A DNA stretch of 35,069 nt from Polyangia bacterium (GTDB lineage: Bacteria > Myxococcota_A > Polyangia > Nannocystales > Nannocystaceae). Under the pieces are notes generated by a model. That model was given only the letters and a program-made list of their open reading frames with translations, ran no database searches and was not told the DNA's origin. Location: positions 1-35,069 of the forward strand of contig JAUIJR010000007.1 in assembly GCA_030431075.1 (NCBI GenBank). The letters run 5' to 3'. The translations under genes were made by a program, and so were the position numbers. Shown here in pieces: positions 1 to 9,637 of the stretch (positions are counted from its first letter, which is position 1; each line of letters starts with the position of its first letter).

Positions 1-146
1 TGGCAGTCGATCTGCTGCAAGGAGATGACCGTGGTGGTCGCCGAGTCGGGCACCGTGGTGCCGCCCCCAGCGGGCTCGCAGGCCACGGGGACGGCCAGCA
101 AGGCCGCGGCCAAGAGCAGATGCGTCGGGGCGAGACGGCGCGCCAT
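1..146 (-). CDS. Putative lipoprotein, N-terminal fragment
   Basis: Reading leftwards from an ATG at 146, the first 48 codons give a basic n-region (MARRLAP), a leucine/alanine-rich hydrophobic stretch and a cysteine at residue 23 in the context VPVAC, followed by a Gly/Thr-rich segment. This is a typical, though not perfect, lipoprotein signal, so the product is probably exported and lipidated. The rest lies beyond the left edge, so no function can be given. The start is supported by a TAGACT hexamer ending 7 nt before the ATG. Confidence 0.6.
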   Translation of the reverse strand, partial: MARRLAPTHLLLAAALLAVPVACEPAGGGTTVPDSATTTVISLQQIDC

Positions 147-153
147 GGCGCCG

Positions 154-159
154 AGTCTA
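154..159 (-). promoter_or_regulatory. Candidate -10 element, leaderless promoter
   Basis: TAGACT on the minus strand, 7 nt before the ATG at 146. Transcription starting about 7 nt after a -10 element would begin at or next to the start codon. The same arrangement recurs at seven other genes of the window. Confidence 0.45.
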
Positions 160-205
160 GGCGCGGTGAAGCGCCGGGTCCACCAGTGCGCGCGCGCAGA
201 CGCCC

Positions 206-586
206 CTAGAACATCGAGTTCTCGTTCTTCGAGCTCTCGGGGATCACCTGCAGCACGTCCCAGTGCTCGACCACCTTGCCGGCCTCGTCGAAACGGAAGA
301 TGTCGATGCCCGCGTAGTCGTGATCCCCGGGCCAGTGCTGATGGCAATGCAGCACGACCAGGTCGCCTTCGGCGATGGCCCGCTTGAACTCCACGCGCTT
401 GCCCGGGTACTCGCGCGCCATTCGCTCGAAGTACTCCACGAAGGCCGCCTTGCCGTCTCCGACGTGCGGATTGTGCTGGATGTACTGCGCCCCGACGTAG
501 CGCTCCACGGCCAGGGCCGGCTGGTTCTGGTTGAACATCAGGTCGTAAAAGGCCTGCGCGTTGCGCTTGTTGTCTTCGAGGGACAT
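206..586 (-). CDS. SnoaL-like / NTF2-fold family protein
   Basis: A 126-residue protein of the size and pattern of SnoaL-like (NTF2-superfamily) proteins: an N-terminal helix ([11 protein letters not shown]), the motif [11 protein letters not shown] near residue 35, a central segment ending in [10 protein letters not shown], and a C-terminal strand pair with [19 protein letters not shown]. This matches the common annotation 'nuclear transport factor 2 family / predicted SnoaL-like aldol condensation enzyme'. Such proteins form a cone-shaped barrel with a small-molecule pocket. The substrate cannot be predicted. There is no signal peptide, so it is cytoplasmic. It is a single gene between two lipoprotein genes. 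The 216-bp gap upstream (587-802) shows only a 10-bp palindrome AGCCTAGGCT (672-681) and a weak TAGCTC 9 nt before the ATG. Confidence 0.85.
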   Translation of the reverse strand: MSLEDNKRNAQAFYDLMFNQNQPALAVERYVGAQYIQHNPHVGDGKAAFVEYFERMAREYPGKRVEFKRAIAEGDLVVLHCHQHWPGDHDYAGIDIFRFDEAGKVVEHWDVLQVIPESSKNENSMF

Positions 587-802
587 GGCGCCCGGGAGCT
601 ACGCGCCGTGCCGGCGCTTGTTTCGCGTGCCTTCCAAGGCCCGCACGAGCGTGCGATTCACGGGCCTTGAAAGCCTAGGCTCGGAGCACCCGCCTCTCGC
701 GGCGTTGCTCATCGCTCGTTGGGCCCACCCAACTCCCTCTTCGCGCCTTGCGAGAGACGGGCGGTCCGTCGCCTACTTCTGTCAGCGCCCGTGAATCACA
801 CG

Positions 803-2689
<1,887 letters not shown>

Positions 2690-2695
2690 GGCGGC

Positions 2696-2701
2696 ACTGT
2701 A
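2696..2701 (-). promoter_or_regulatory. Candidate -10 element, leaderless promoter
   Basis: TACAGT preceded by TGG (a TGn extended -10 pattern), 6 nt before the ATG at 2689. It lies in the 84-bp gap after the TonB receptor gene and argues for independent transcription of the Gly-Asp lipoprotein. Confidence 0.45.
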
Positions 2702-2773
2702 CCAGCCGGGGGCTCCGGTACGCCGCGACCGCCTCGGGTTCAGTGGACGCGGCATCGGCGGCGTGTTTTCGGC

Positions 2774-5152
2774 CTAGAACTGGCCGCCGAGGGTCATGCG
2801 TAGGTTGAAGGGCGGGCCGGCGGAGCTGTGAAGCGTGGGGATCTGGCTCGGCGGCATCTCGGGGTCCCAGTGGCTCGCGTAGTGGTACTCGCCCTCGCGG
2901 ATCATCAGATTCGCCAAGTTCTCGGCCTCGATGGCGAGCCGTAGACGCTTCCACGCGTAGCCCCAGGTCGCATCGGTGCGCAGCATCGTGGCCCCGCGAG
3001 CGCCGTGGGGCAGATTGCGGGGGGCCAAGGCGATCAGGCGAACGCCGGCCGTCATGCCGCGCTTGCTGGCCACGCGGGCGTGGAAGGCCGAGGCCAGCCA
3101 GGGCGCAAAGGGGACCGGAGCGCCGGATTCGACGAAGCGCGCATCGACTACCGTCAGGTCGGCGCGTAGCCACAGCCAAGACAGAGGATTCGAGCGCACG
3201 ACCAGCTCCCCGCCCAAGCGTCGGGTGGAGTTGAGCTCGACGCTGACGCCGGAGACGTGATCGAAGACCGACTCGCGTTGCAGCGAGGTGGCGAAGCCCG
3301 AGGCGCTGAGTCCGAACCAGCGCCGGGGATCCCAGCGCAGGCCCAGTTCTCCACTGTCGGAAAGCGTGGGGCGAGCACGCGTGCCCGCGCCGGAGACCTC
3401 TTCGACCCCGGTTTCGCCGGCCTCGAAGTTGGCGAAGGCACGCGCGTCGGCCGGACGAAACCCGCGCCCGTAGCTGCCGACGAGGGCGAGGGAGCTGGTC
3501 GGCGCCCAGGTCACGCCCACCCTCGGCAAGGCGCGCAGATGGCTACCGAGTTGGGTGCCGCCGCCGCCGCGCCGGTCGCTCACGCTCGCGTGGGCGAGCT
3601 CGATTCGCGTGCCCGCGTCGAGCTGAAGCGTGTCGGTGGCGAACCAACGCAGCCCTGCCGCGCCCGTGAGCAGGAGTTGCGAGAACTCCGTGTGTCGGCG
3701 GGTGCCGACGATCTCGAGCTCTCGACCGAGGCGGTCCTCTCGTTGCTCGATGAGGTCTCCGCGCACACCGAGTCGCGTGCGAAAGGACAAACGCGGGGTG
3801 AGCGGGGTCTCGAGCTCGGCCCGGTAGCCGTAGCTCCAGCCCTCTTGATGCTGACGGCGTCGGTCCCCATGAATCGGATCGAGCAGGTCTCCCGTGAAGT
3901 TCTCCGTGAGATCGAGGCCACGCCAGCCGAGGTGGGCCAGCGAGCGGACGGTCGAGTCACCCACCTGCGCGCGCGTGTCGAGGGCGAGAAGTCCGCGAGA
4001 GCTTCGCCCGCGTCCGGCTTCGTCGTAGCGGCCCAAAAAGCCGATCCGCCCGGACTCCACGTCGTCGTTGCGCACGGTGCCCGGAAGCTCGAAGACCGCG
4101 TGGTCGGCCAAGGCGAGTGCGTGGGTCTTCGACCGGGCGCCCTCTCGCAAGAGCACGCGGCCGTTGAAGCTTGCACGGTCGATGCGCCGCCCGTCGCCGT
4201 AGCCGTCGTCGTGCATCAGCGCGACGCCGACGAAGTCTTCGCGCGTGGTGTCTCGCGGAGACCAGCCCAAAAAGGCCCGGTGTCGATTCGTCGTGCCGAG
4301 GGTGTAGGCGCTTCGCCAGCCGCGCCGAGCGTCGGGGACGCCGAGCTGGTAGTGCGCCGCGCCGGCCACCGCAAAGGCCCCTTGGTCCAAGGTGAAGGGG
4401 CCCTTTTGGACGGCGATGCTCTCGACCATCTCGGGCAAGATGAAGCCCAAGTCCAAGTAGCCCTGCGCGTGGATGTTGGACCACTCGTTGAGCGGCACGC
4501 CCTCGACGTCGACGGCGAAGTCCGCCCCGTGGGCGGCGTCGAAGCCACGCAGGAAAAATTGGTGGCCCTTGCCTTCGCTGCCGTGTTGGACGAGGGTCAG
4601 GCCAGGGACCTGTCGCAAGAAGTCCTCGGCGTTGCGCCGGGGCGCGGCCTCGAAGTCCTCGACCCCGAGTACGCTGGTCGAGACGGCGCCGGGTGGAAGA
4701 CGCGTCGCTTCGACCTCGACCTCTGCCGTCTCTAGTTCAGCCCAGGGCAGCTCGACCCGCAGCGGCGAAGTGGGCTCGGCCGAGACCTCCACCTCGACCC
4801 TCGCGTAGTCCGGCGCACTGACCACGAGCACCTGCGGGCCGGCTGGAAACTCGGCAAAGGCGAAGTGGCCCTGCGCGTCGGCGCGCGCTTCGAGTGAGCT
4901 CCCCTCGATGCGAACCAGCGCCCCGCTCACGCCCAGATCGGGCAGGTTCGCGTCGACGACCTGGCCCTCGAGCGCGATGGACTCACGCTGTGGGGCGGGC
5001 TCCGGAGCCGAGGCGCCGGCTCTCGGCGCGGCGCCAAAGGCCGCGACGGCCAGCCCCAGCGCGAGCGCTAGTGCTCGTGGTCGTGCGTCTCGCAGTGGCC
5101 CTCTCCGTCGACGTGGCCGAGGGTACGGCTTTGCGCGACGAGCCAGGCCCAC
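2774..5152 (-). CDS. TonB-dependent outer-membrane receptor
   Basis: A 792-residue protein with a long Arg-rich n-region and hydrophobic core ([14 protein letters not shown], about residues 27-40), a carboxypeptidase-regulatory-like beta-sandwich (about 55-130, [17 protein letters not shown]), a plug domain (about 160-265, with [27 protein letters not shown] and [10 protein letters not shown]), and a beta-barrel ending in the terminal Phe (TLGGQF) usual for outer-membrane proteins. Such receptors import scarce large or metal-bound ligands using TonB/ExbBD energy. The ligand here is unknown. The neighbouring His-rich lipoproteins suggest a transition metal or metal complex. The GTG start at 5152 overlaps the upstream gene by 85 nt. 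No later ATG/GTG/TTG leaves an intact signal peptide, so the overlap appears real, which fits translational coupling. A CTG start further in cannot be excluded. Confidence 0.9.
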   Translation of the reverse strand: MGLARRAKPYPRPRRRRGPLRDARPRALALALGLAVAAFGAAPRAGASAPEPAPQRESIALEGQVVDANLPDLGVSGALVRIEGSSLEARADAQGHFAFAEFPAGPQVLVVSAPDYARVEVEVSAEPTSPLRVELPWAELETAEVEVEATRLPPGAVSTSVLGVEDFEAAPRRNAEDFLRQVPGLTLVQHGSEGKGHQFFLRGFDAAHGADFAVDVEGVPLNEWSNIHAQGYLDLGFILPEMVESIAVQKGPFTLDQGAFAVAGAAHYQLGVPDARRGWRSAYTLGTTNRHRAFLGWSPRDTTREDFVGVALMHDDGYGDGRRIDRASFNGRVLLREGARSKTHALALADHAVFELPGTVRNDDVESGRIGFLGRYDEAGRGRSSRGLLALDTRAQVGDSTVRSLAHLGWRGLDLTENFTGDLLDPIHGDRRRQHQEGWSYGYRAELETPLTPRLSFRTRLGVRGDLIEQREDRLGRELEIVGTRRHTEFSQLLLTGAAGLRWFATDTLQLDAGTRIELAHASVSDRRGGGGTQLGSHLRALPRVGVTWAPTSSLALVGSYGRGFRPADARAFANFEAGETGVEEVSGAGTRARPTLSDSGELGLRWDPRRWFGLSASGFATSLQRESVFDHVSGVSVELNSTRRLGGELVVRSNPLSWLWLRADLTVVDARFVESGAPVPFAPWLASAFHARVASKRGMTAGVRLIALAPRNLPHGARGATMLRTDATWGYAWKRLRLAIEAENLANLMIREGEYHYASHWDPEMPPSQIPTLHSSAGPPFNLRMTLGGQF

Positions 5153-5805
5153 AAATTGTCGACGTCGTTCTCGCTGCCGGGGTCCAGGGCCCCGATACCG
5201 GCGGCCTCGAGCTCGGCTTTCGTGATTTCTCCATCGGCGTCCGTGTCGGCGTCGGCGAGGCCTTGAAATACGAGCTGCGGGTCGCTGGAGACCAGGCTGT
5301 CGTAGAAGAAGTGGTCGGCGTGCACCGTAATCTCGAACTCGGCGCGGCCGTCCTCGGGCACCTTCGTCGTGGTCTCACAGTGCTCGTAGTGCGTGGGCTC
5401 GTCGATGACCCAAGCGAAGTGCTTGGTCGTGCCACCCATGGTCGCCGTTCCGGCGACGTCCACGGAGCGAATCTCGTAGGCACCATCCCCCAGGGATTCG
5501 GCCGGGACGCTCACCGATCCGTAGAGCTGCCCTTGGCCCTCGCTGGCCTCGGTCAGGTCAAAGGGGCCGGCGTCCGGCACGTCGAAGCCGTCGACGGACA
5601 CTTCACCGACCTCGACGACGAAGCGCTCGAAGCTGATGGCCCACCCGTCGGACATCTCCTCGGCCGGGATGCCCTCTTCGATGAACTCTTCGCCGTAGAC
5701 GTAGACCTCGAGGGTGCCTTCGCCGGCGCAGCCGGTGGTGAGGGCGCCGAGGCAGGTGACGAGGCCCAAGAGGCGGGGGGAGGGACTTCTTTGTGGCTTG
5801 CTCAT
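5068..5805 (-). CDS. Lipoprotein with EF-hand and His-rich C-terminus
   Basis: 245 residues. The signal ends in LTTGC (Cys 26), so it is a probable lipoprotein. A beta-rich domain (about 30-180) includes EITVHADHFFYDS, followed by a textbook EF-hand loop at 187-198 (D-T-D-A-D-G-E-I-T-K-A-E), and the last residues are [15 protein letters not shown], a likely metal-binding tail. Start and stop overlap the upstream gene in ATGA (5802-5805). The downstream TonB receptor gene starts inside its 3' end. It has the same plan as the upstream gene product, so the two are probably diverged tandem duplicates. A periplasmic or surface metal-binding accessory of the receptor is the simplest inference. I do not recognise a named family. 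Confidence 0.8.
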   Translation of the reverse strand: MSKPQRSPSPRLLGLVTCLGALTTGCAGEGTLEVYVYGEEFIEEGIPAEEMSDGWAISFERFVVEVGEVSVDGFDVPDAGPFDLTEASEGQGQLYGSVSVPAESLGDGAYEIRSVDVAGTATMGGTTKHFAWVIDEPTHYEHCETTTKVPEDGRAEFEITVHADHFFYDSLVSSDPQLVFQGLADADTDADGEITKAELEAAGIGALDPGSENDVDNLWAWLVAQSRTLGHVDGEGHCETHDHEH

Positions 5806-6587
5806 GCTTCGTGCTCGACGCGGTAGTGGTCGTGGCTTTGCAGGGTTCGACGCAGCAGGTTGTAGGCGTCGAGCTCGAGGCCGGTGGCCTCGGGAGAGAT
5901 TTCGATCTGGCCGTCGGCGTCTTCGTCGATGGCGGCGAAGTCGATACCGTCGAAGAGAGTGTCGCCCTCGATGGGATCGACGGTCTCGAAACGAAGACGA
6001 AGGGGGGCGGTGTCCGTCTCCTCGAGTTCGACTTCGAAGGGCGCGCCGACCAAGCTCCGGTCCTCGGGAGAGTCGATGACGAAGCGAAAGGCGATGGAGT
6101 CCCCATCTCGCCGGGCGACACCCGCGAGTAACGCGGTGTGGCCCCCGAAGGGGTCGTCCATCTCCAGCTTCGACGCATCGGCGCGCGCGAAGGTGAAGTT
6201 GGCGGCGCTGTAGGTGCCGACGATCAGCGTGGCGTCGCCCAAGCTCCGGCCGTCCTCGGCGATCCAGTCGAGGTCGAAGTGACCCATCAGCTCGCCGGTG
6301 ACATCGCCGCCTTGGTAGTGGCCCGGATGTCCCCACGCGCTGGGAATCAACAGCTCCCCGGCCCATCCCATCAAGCTCGTCTCATGCACGTCGCCGGCGA
6401 TGGTGAACTCGAAATCCTCGACCGAGATCCGAAGCTCCATCAGCTCGACCTCGTAGCCGAGGTCGGTGCTCATCGGCACGATGCCAGCGGCGTCGACCTC
6501 GAGCGGCAAGCTGACCCGAGGCGGCTCTTTGGGGGCGCATGCGGACAAGAGGAGGCACAGCCAAAGCGAGGGAAAGGGGCGGGACAT
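5802..6587 (-). CDS. Lipoprotein with EF-hand-like loop, first gene of TonB receptor operon
   Basis: 261 residues from an ATG at 6587. The signal MSRPFPSLWLCLLLSAC has a good lipobox (LSAC, Cys 17). The body is beta-rich with several His (GHPGHYQGG, residues 86-94), a D-E-D-A-D-G-Q-I calcium-loop-like segment at 221-228 that lacks the final Glu at the standard place, and a His-containing tail (SHDHYRVEHE). The segments 'ELMELRISVEDFEF', 'LGDATLIVG' and the EF-like loop align in order with corresponding parts of the next gene product, which indicates paralogy. The frame stays open upstream to 8093, but that part is antisense to another gene and lacks a signal peptide. Role unknown; probably binds metal near the outer membrane. 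Confidence 0.8.
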   Translation of the reverse strand: MSRPFPSLWLCLLLSACAPKEPPRVSLPLEVDAAGIVPMSTDLGYEVELMELRISVEDFEFTIAGDVHETSLMGWAGELLIPSAWGHPGHYQGGDVTGELMGHFDLDWIAEDGRSLGDATLIVGTYSAANFTFARADASKLEMDDPFGGHTALLAGVARRDGDSIAFRFVIDSPEDRSLVGAPFEVELEETDTAPLRLRFETVDPIEGDTLFDGIDFAAIDEDADGQIEISPEATGLELDAYNLLRRTLQSHDHYRVEHEA

Positions 6588-6725
6588 CGGGCGGCGGAAG
6601 GCTCGCCCTCCTGCGGCCGAAGCGCAAGTGTGGGCTGCGCGCCGAGCGTGCAGGCATGTGCACACGCTCGCGTGCAATTGCAGGGGTCTTTTGCAGGGGC
6701 GTGGGCAATCGTCGATGATCGCGGG
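6588..6725. promoter_or_regulatory. Divergent intergenic region with palindrome and 9-bp direct repeat
   Basis: This 138-bp region separates the TonB receptor operon (leftward) from the SUKH-like gene (rightward). It contains a perfect palindrome TGCAATTGCA (6673-6682) and two copies of TTGCAGGGG (6678-6686 and 6691-6699) spaced 13 bp apart. These are plausible operator elements. No TANNNT box sits next to either start codon. Confidence 0.35.
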
Positions 6726-7961
6726 GTGCAAGCTTGGCGTGACCGAATCGCGAAATTGTTCGACGAGCTCGAGGCCAACCCGGCGATCGTGGTCGAACGG
6801 GCCGAGCTCCGCCCGCCGCTTAGCGAGGCGGAGCTGACGAAGGCGCTCGAGGACGCGGCGTGGGTAAAGGGCGAACTCGCGGCCGCCGTACGAGAGCTGT
6901 GGAGCAGCTGCGACGGCTTCGTGCTGCAGTGGTCGCTCGGCGAGGTGCCCGCGGGCGTGGACCTGGCACCGGATGCACTCGAGGGTCATTTCGAGCTGCT
7001 CGGACTCGCCGACTTCCTCGACAACGCCATGTATCTCGACGGCCTCGGTGACATGGGCAGTCCCGAAGATCAGGCCCGCGTCTCGCGGCTTCACCCGGTG
7101 AGCCTCGACGACATGGGCTACGCGAGCGCGTTGGCCGACGACGACCCCTCCGCGGTCATCTTCGTGGGGGACGATGGCGTCGAGACCCGCAGCGAGATGG
7201 ACCTGCTCAGCTATGTGGATCGGGCGATCCGCTGTCGTGGGGCCCGCCACTTCGGGTCCATCACGGCGGGCAAACACGCGGGCGCCGATGCGCTGCGCGA
7301 GCTCTTGCAAAAGGTGTTCGCCGACTCGAGTGCCACGGAGATCCCCGGCCTCGCCGCGCCCCCCAGCGACCCCCTCGATGCCTTGTGTCAAAAGGCGCAG
7401 CGCGCCTTCGCCAAGCACGACATTCCCGCCAAGGTTTTTCGCGGACGCAAGGGGGACCCCTGTGGCGTTTACGCCGTCTTCCCCGATGGATGGTCCGGCG
7501 CCGACACCCTGGAAGCGGCCATGAAGGAGGTCTTCCCCAAGAACAGCGTGCGCAGCGTGGGCATCCAAATCGGTGAGCTCGCCTTGAAGCGGCAAGTCGA
7601 GTACGACCTCGGCGTCATCGGCAAGGAACTCGCCCCTTGGGTGTTGATGCATGGCGTTCTCGCCGGGGAGGTCGGTCGGGCGGAGGCCGACGCCCGCATT
7701 GCGGCGCTCGTCGCTCGCAGTCGCCAAAAGCCGGAGTTCTCGCGTGCGGACCAGCTGCGCAGCGACCTGCTCGGTGTTCAGGATCTTCTGACTCTGCTCG
7801 ATCCCTCCACCGATGAAGAGATGCGCGAGCTGGCGATGATGTCCGCGGCCGAGTGGAAGGACCGGGCGGGCATCGCCGAGGCCACCAAGGCCGCGCGCTT
7901 GCCCGCCGCCCAGCGCAAGGTGATCGACGCGGCGCTGGCCGGGCTCGACGGGTCGGCCTAG
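6726..7961 (+). CDS. SMI1/KNR4 (SUKH)-like protein
   Basis: 411 residues from a GTG at 6726. The frame remains open upstream, but that part is the antisense of the lipoprotein gene. The N-terminal half (about 10-190) looks like a SUKH/SMI1-KNR4 domain: helices leading to ELWSSCDGFVLQW, then DLAPDALEGHFELLGLADF, then LHPVSLDDMGYASALADD followed by strands AVIFVGDDG and a final helix. The second half (about 215-411) is unrecognised, mixed then helical. SUKH proteins include many toxin-immunity proteins, but no toxin gene is adjacent. No signal peptide, so it is cytoplasmic. Its TAG stop lies inside the left copy of the 91-bp direct repeat. Family call is moderate; gene call is firm. Confidence 0.65.
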   Translation: MQAWRDRIAKLFDELEANPAIVVERAELRPPLSEAELTKALEDAAWVKGELAAAVRELWSSCDGFVLQWSLGEVPAGVDLAPDALEGHFELLGLADFLDNAMYLDGLGDMGSPEDQARVSRLHPVSLDDMGYASALADDDPSAVIFVGDDGVETRSEMDLLSYVDRAIRCRGARHFGSITAGKHAGADALRELLQKVFADSSATEIPGLAAPPSDPLDALCQKAQRAFAKHDIPAKVFRGRKGDPCGVYAVFPDGWSGADTLEAAMKEVFPKNSVRSVGIQIGELALKRQVEYDLGVIGKELAPWVLMHGVLAGEVGRAEADARIAALVARSRQKPEFSRADQLRSDLLGVQDLLTLLDPSTDEEMRELAMMSAAEWKDRAGIAEATKAARLPAAQRKVIDAALAGLDGSA

Positions 7962-8046
7962 CTCTCCGTCACATCGTCCGCCGCGCGCCAGCAGTACCAG
8001 GCCAGCAAGCTGCGGTAGGGGCGGTAGGCGTCGGCGAGGGGGGCGA
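7956..8046. repeat. 91-bp direct repeat, left copy (duplicated 3' end of glycosylase gene)
   Basis: Matches 8972-9062 over 91 bp with a single difference (G at 7961, A at 8977). It reproduces the last roughly 29 codons and the TAG stop of the downstream DNA glycosylase gene in correct orientation, but with no start, so it is a 3' gene fragment. It also supplies the stop codon of the SUKH-like gene. The repeat ends exactly one base before the stop codon of the membrane-protein gene. Confidence 0.95.
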
Positions 8047-8946
8047 CTACCCTGACTCGCCTTTGATGCGACGGACGAGCTTGGCAACCACACCCGGAGG
8101 CTTCGGGATGTGGAACTTCACGAGCACGCCCTGTTTGGGTTTGGGCAGGTGGTTGAGCTTGATGAGGAGTTCGGTCCAGGTACCGATCGGGTTGGCGACC
8201 GCTTTTCCGCGCCGGATCGGATGCCGTCGCCCTTGGAGCCCGCGGGCATGGACTCCAAGGTAGGCGCGCTGCTCACCGAAGCCACGGCCCGAGGCCACGA
8301 CATCGATCGGGACACGCGTGGGGACGAGGGGGGCGAGTCGTATCGGCCCCGTGCTGCGGAACATGAGGCCCTTGTCGGGCTCGACCAAGATGTCGATCTG
8401 CTTGGGGGTGTCCCAGACGCTCTGCAGGACCATCCCGATCTGGGCGACGCCGCCCGGCTCGAGCGTGGGGTGGGGGCGTTCTACGATGAACTGAATGCCC
8501 TGGGCTTCGTGAATTTCGGCGTCGGGGAACTCCCGCTGCAGTGGACCCTCGTCTCCCCAAGTCGGCCGGGTTCGACGCCAAAGGAAAATGGTGAGCGCCA
8601 CCGTCGGGACCCCCGTGAGCGAGACGAGTAACCACGCGCGCCCGTGCGGCGGCGGGCCGATGAAGGACAGCGCGCTCCCTAGGCACACCAGGCTCACTGC
8701 GAGCAGCGACCCCTTGGCTCCAAAGACGGCGTCGCGGCGCCACGCGAGGTAGGTCGCGCCGGCAAACGCGATGAGTGATCCCCAAAGCCAAAGGTGCGAG
8801 CGAGCCCCGAAGTCCTCTTGGTGGCGCACAGCGGCATCGAGGCTGAGGAGCATGAAGGCGGCTACGACGTAGGCGATGGCCAACAGGAGGCCGATCGCGA
8901 CATGACCCCGCGCAGCGGGTGGAGCTTGGCGCGCGCGGAGGTCCAC
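8047..8946 (-). CDS. Four-helix membrane protein of unknown function
   Basis: 299 residues from a GTG at 8946, preceded by TAAACT 6 nt upstream. Four predicted transmembrane segments lie at about residues 15-36, 52-69, 79-97 and 104-123. A soluble C-terminal half (about 125-299) starts with WGDEGPLQREFPDAEIHEAQ and is beta-rich, with short motifs such as RLAPLVPTRVPIDVVASGRG and a basic end (KLVRRIKGESG). I do not recognise the family. The gene fills exactly the interval between the two 91-bp direct repeats and carries its own candidate promoter, so it looks like a late insertion into the convergent junction between the SUKH-like and glycosylase genes. Confidence 0.75.
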   Translation of the reverse strand: MDLRARQAPPAARGHVAIGLLLAIAYVVAAFMLLSLDAAVRHQEDFGARSHLWLWGSLIAFAGATYLAWRRDAVFGAKGSLLAVSLVCLGSALSFIGPPPHGRAWLLVSLTGVPTVALTIFLWRRTRPTWGDEGPLQREFPDAEIHEAQGIQFIVERPHPTLEPGGVAQIGMVLQSVWDTPKQIDILVEPDKGLMFRSTGPIRLAPLVPTRVPIDVVASGRGFGEQRAYLGVHARGLQGRRHPIRRGKAVANPIGTWTELLIKLNHLPKPKQGVLVKFHIPKPPGVVAKLVRRIKGESG

Positions 8947-8952
8947 CTTCGA

Positions 8953-8958
8953 AGTTTA
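8953..8958 (-). promoter_or_regulatory. Candidate -10 element, leaderless promoter
   Basis: TAAACT on the minus strand, 6 nt before the GTG at 8946. It lies between the gene start and the right repeat copy, so the inserted unit brings its own promoter. Confidence 0.4.
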
Positions 8959-8971
8959 CCTCCGCGCATCC

Positions 8972-9062
8972 GCCTAACTCTCCGTCACATCGTCCGCCGC
9001 GCGCCAGCAGTACCAGGCCAGCAAGCTGCGGTAGGGGCGGTAGGCGTCGGCGAGGGGGGCGA
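8972..9062. repeat. 91-bp direct repeat, right copy (3' end of intact glycosylase gene)
   Basis: Counterpart of 7956-8046, with offset exactly 1016 bp. This copy is the genuine 3' end of the glycosylase gene (stop at 8974-8976). The single difference from the left copy changes a serine codon AGT to AGC without changing the protein. Confidence 0.95.
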
Positions 9063-9600
9063 GGGCTTTGGCGCTGGGGACCTCGGGGAGCTGCCAGGCG
9101 GTGGCGAAGCCCTTGCGAACGCCGTAGTCGAGCGTTGGCCACACGTCGAGGCGGCGCAGGTGGAACATGCAAAACATGTTCGCGGTCCACGGGCCGATGC
9201 CTTTGACCTGGGTCAGGTGCTCGATGATCTCCGCTTCTTCGCGGGATTTGAGGCCGCGGAGTTTGACGCGACCTTCGTCGACGGCCTCGGCCAGGCCGCG
9301 GATGGCCGTCCACTTCGAGTTCGACAAGCCGGCCGCGCGCGCTTGCTCGCTCGGGAGGGCCAGCACCCGCGCGGGCGTCACCTTGTTGTCGCAGGCTCGG
9401 CGAAAGCGGCCCCAGATCGTCGCCGCCGCGGCCCCCGCGAGCTGCTGGTAGGCCACCGAGCGCGAGAGGGCCTCGAAGGCCGTGCCACGGATGGCCGGGA
9501 AGGTCGGGGCCCCGTGACGCGCGCGTAGCTCGCTCACCACCGGGCAGCCCTTGGCCAGGCGGCGGCTCTCGGTCACGAAGCGAAGTTCGGCGCGCGACAT
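8974..9600 (-). CDS. AlkA-type DNA-3-methyladenine glycosylase (HhH-GPD family)
   Basis: 208 residues, a compact AlkA/MAG-type protein lacking the extra N-terminal domain of E. coli AlkA. The SVAYQQLAGAAA segment (48-59) is the usual start of the HhH-GPD core. The helix-hairpin-helix is VKGIGPWTA (132-140), followed by the catalytic aspartate, probably D158 in WPTLDYGVRKG. The enzyme removes alkylated bases to start base-excision repair. There is no iron-sulfur cluster cysteine set. It is probably co-transcribed with the lipoprotein gene 37 nt upstream. Its 3' end has been duplicated downstream. Confidence 0.9.
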   Translation of the reverse strand: MSRAELRFVTESRRLAKGCPVVSELRARHGAPTFPAIRGTAFEALSRSVAYQQLAGAAAATIWGRFRRACDNKVTPARVLALPSEQARAAGLSNSKWTAIRGLAEAVDEGRVKLRGLKSREEAEIIEHLTQVKGIGPWTANMFCMFHLRRLDVWPTLDYGVRKGFATAWQLPEVPSAKALAPLADAYRPYRSLLAWYCWRAADDVTES

Positions 9601-9637
9601 GAAAGAGGGCTCGGGCGTCGAGGCGCGGGCTACGAAA

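Noticed and set aside
3257-4735. Open frame of 492 codons on the plus strand
   Set aside because: Shadow of the TonB receptor gene, with no recognisable domain.
6588-8093. Upstream extension of the first EF-hand lipoprotein frame
   Set aside because: It runs antisense through the SUKH-like gene and would bury the clear lipoprotein signal that starts at 6587.
7956-9062. Insertion sequence
   Set aside because: No transposase, no terminal inverted repeats, and the 91-bp duplication is far too long for a transposase target site. It is kept as an unexplained insertion instead.
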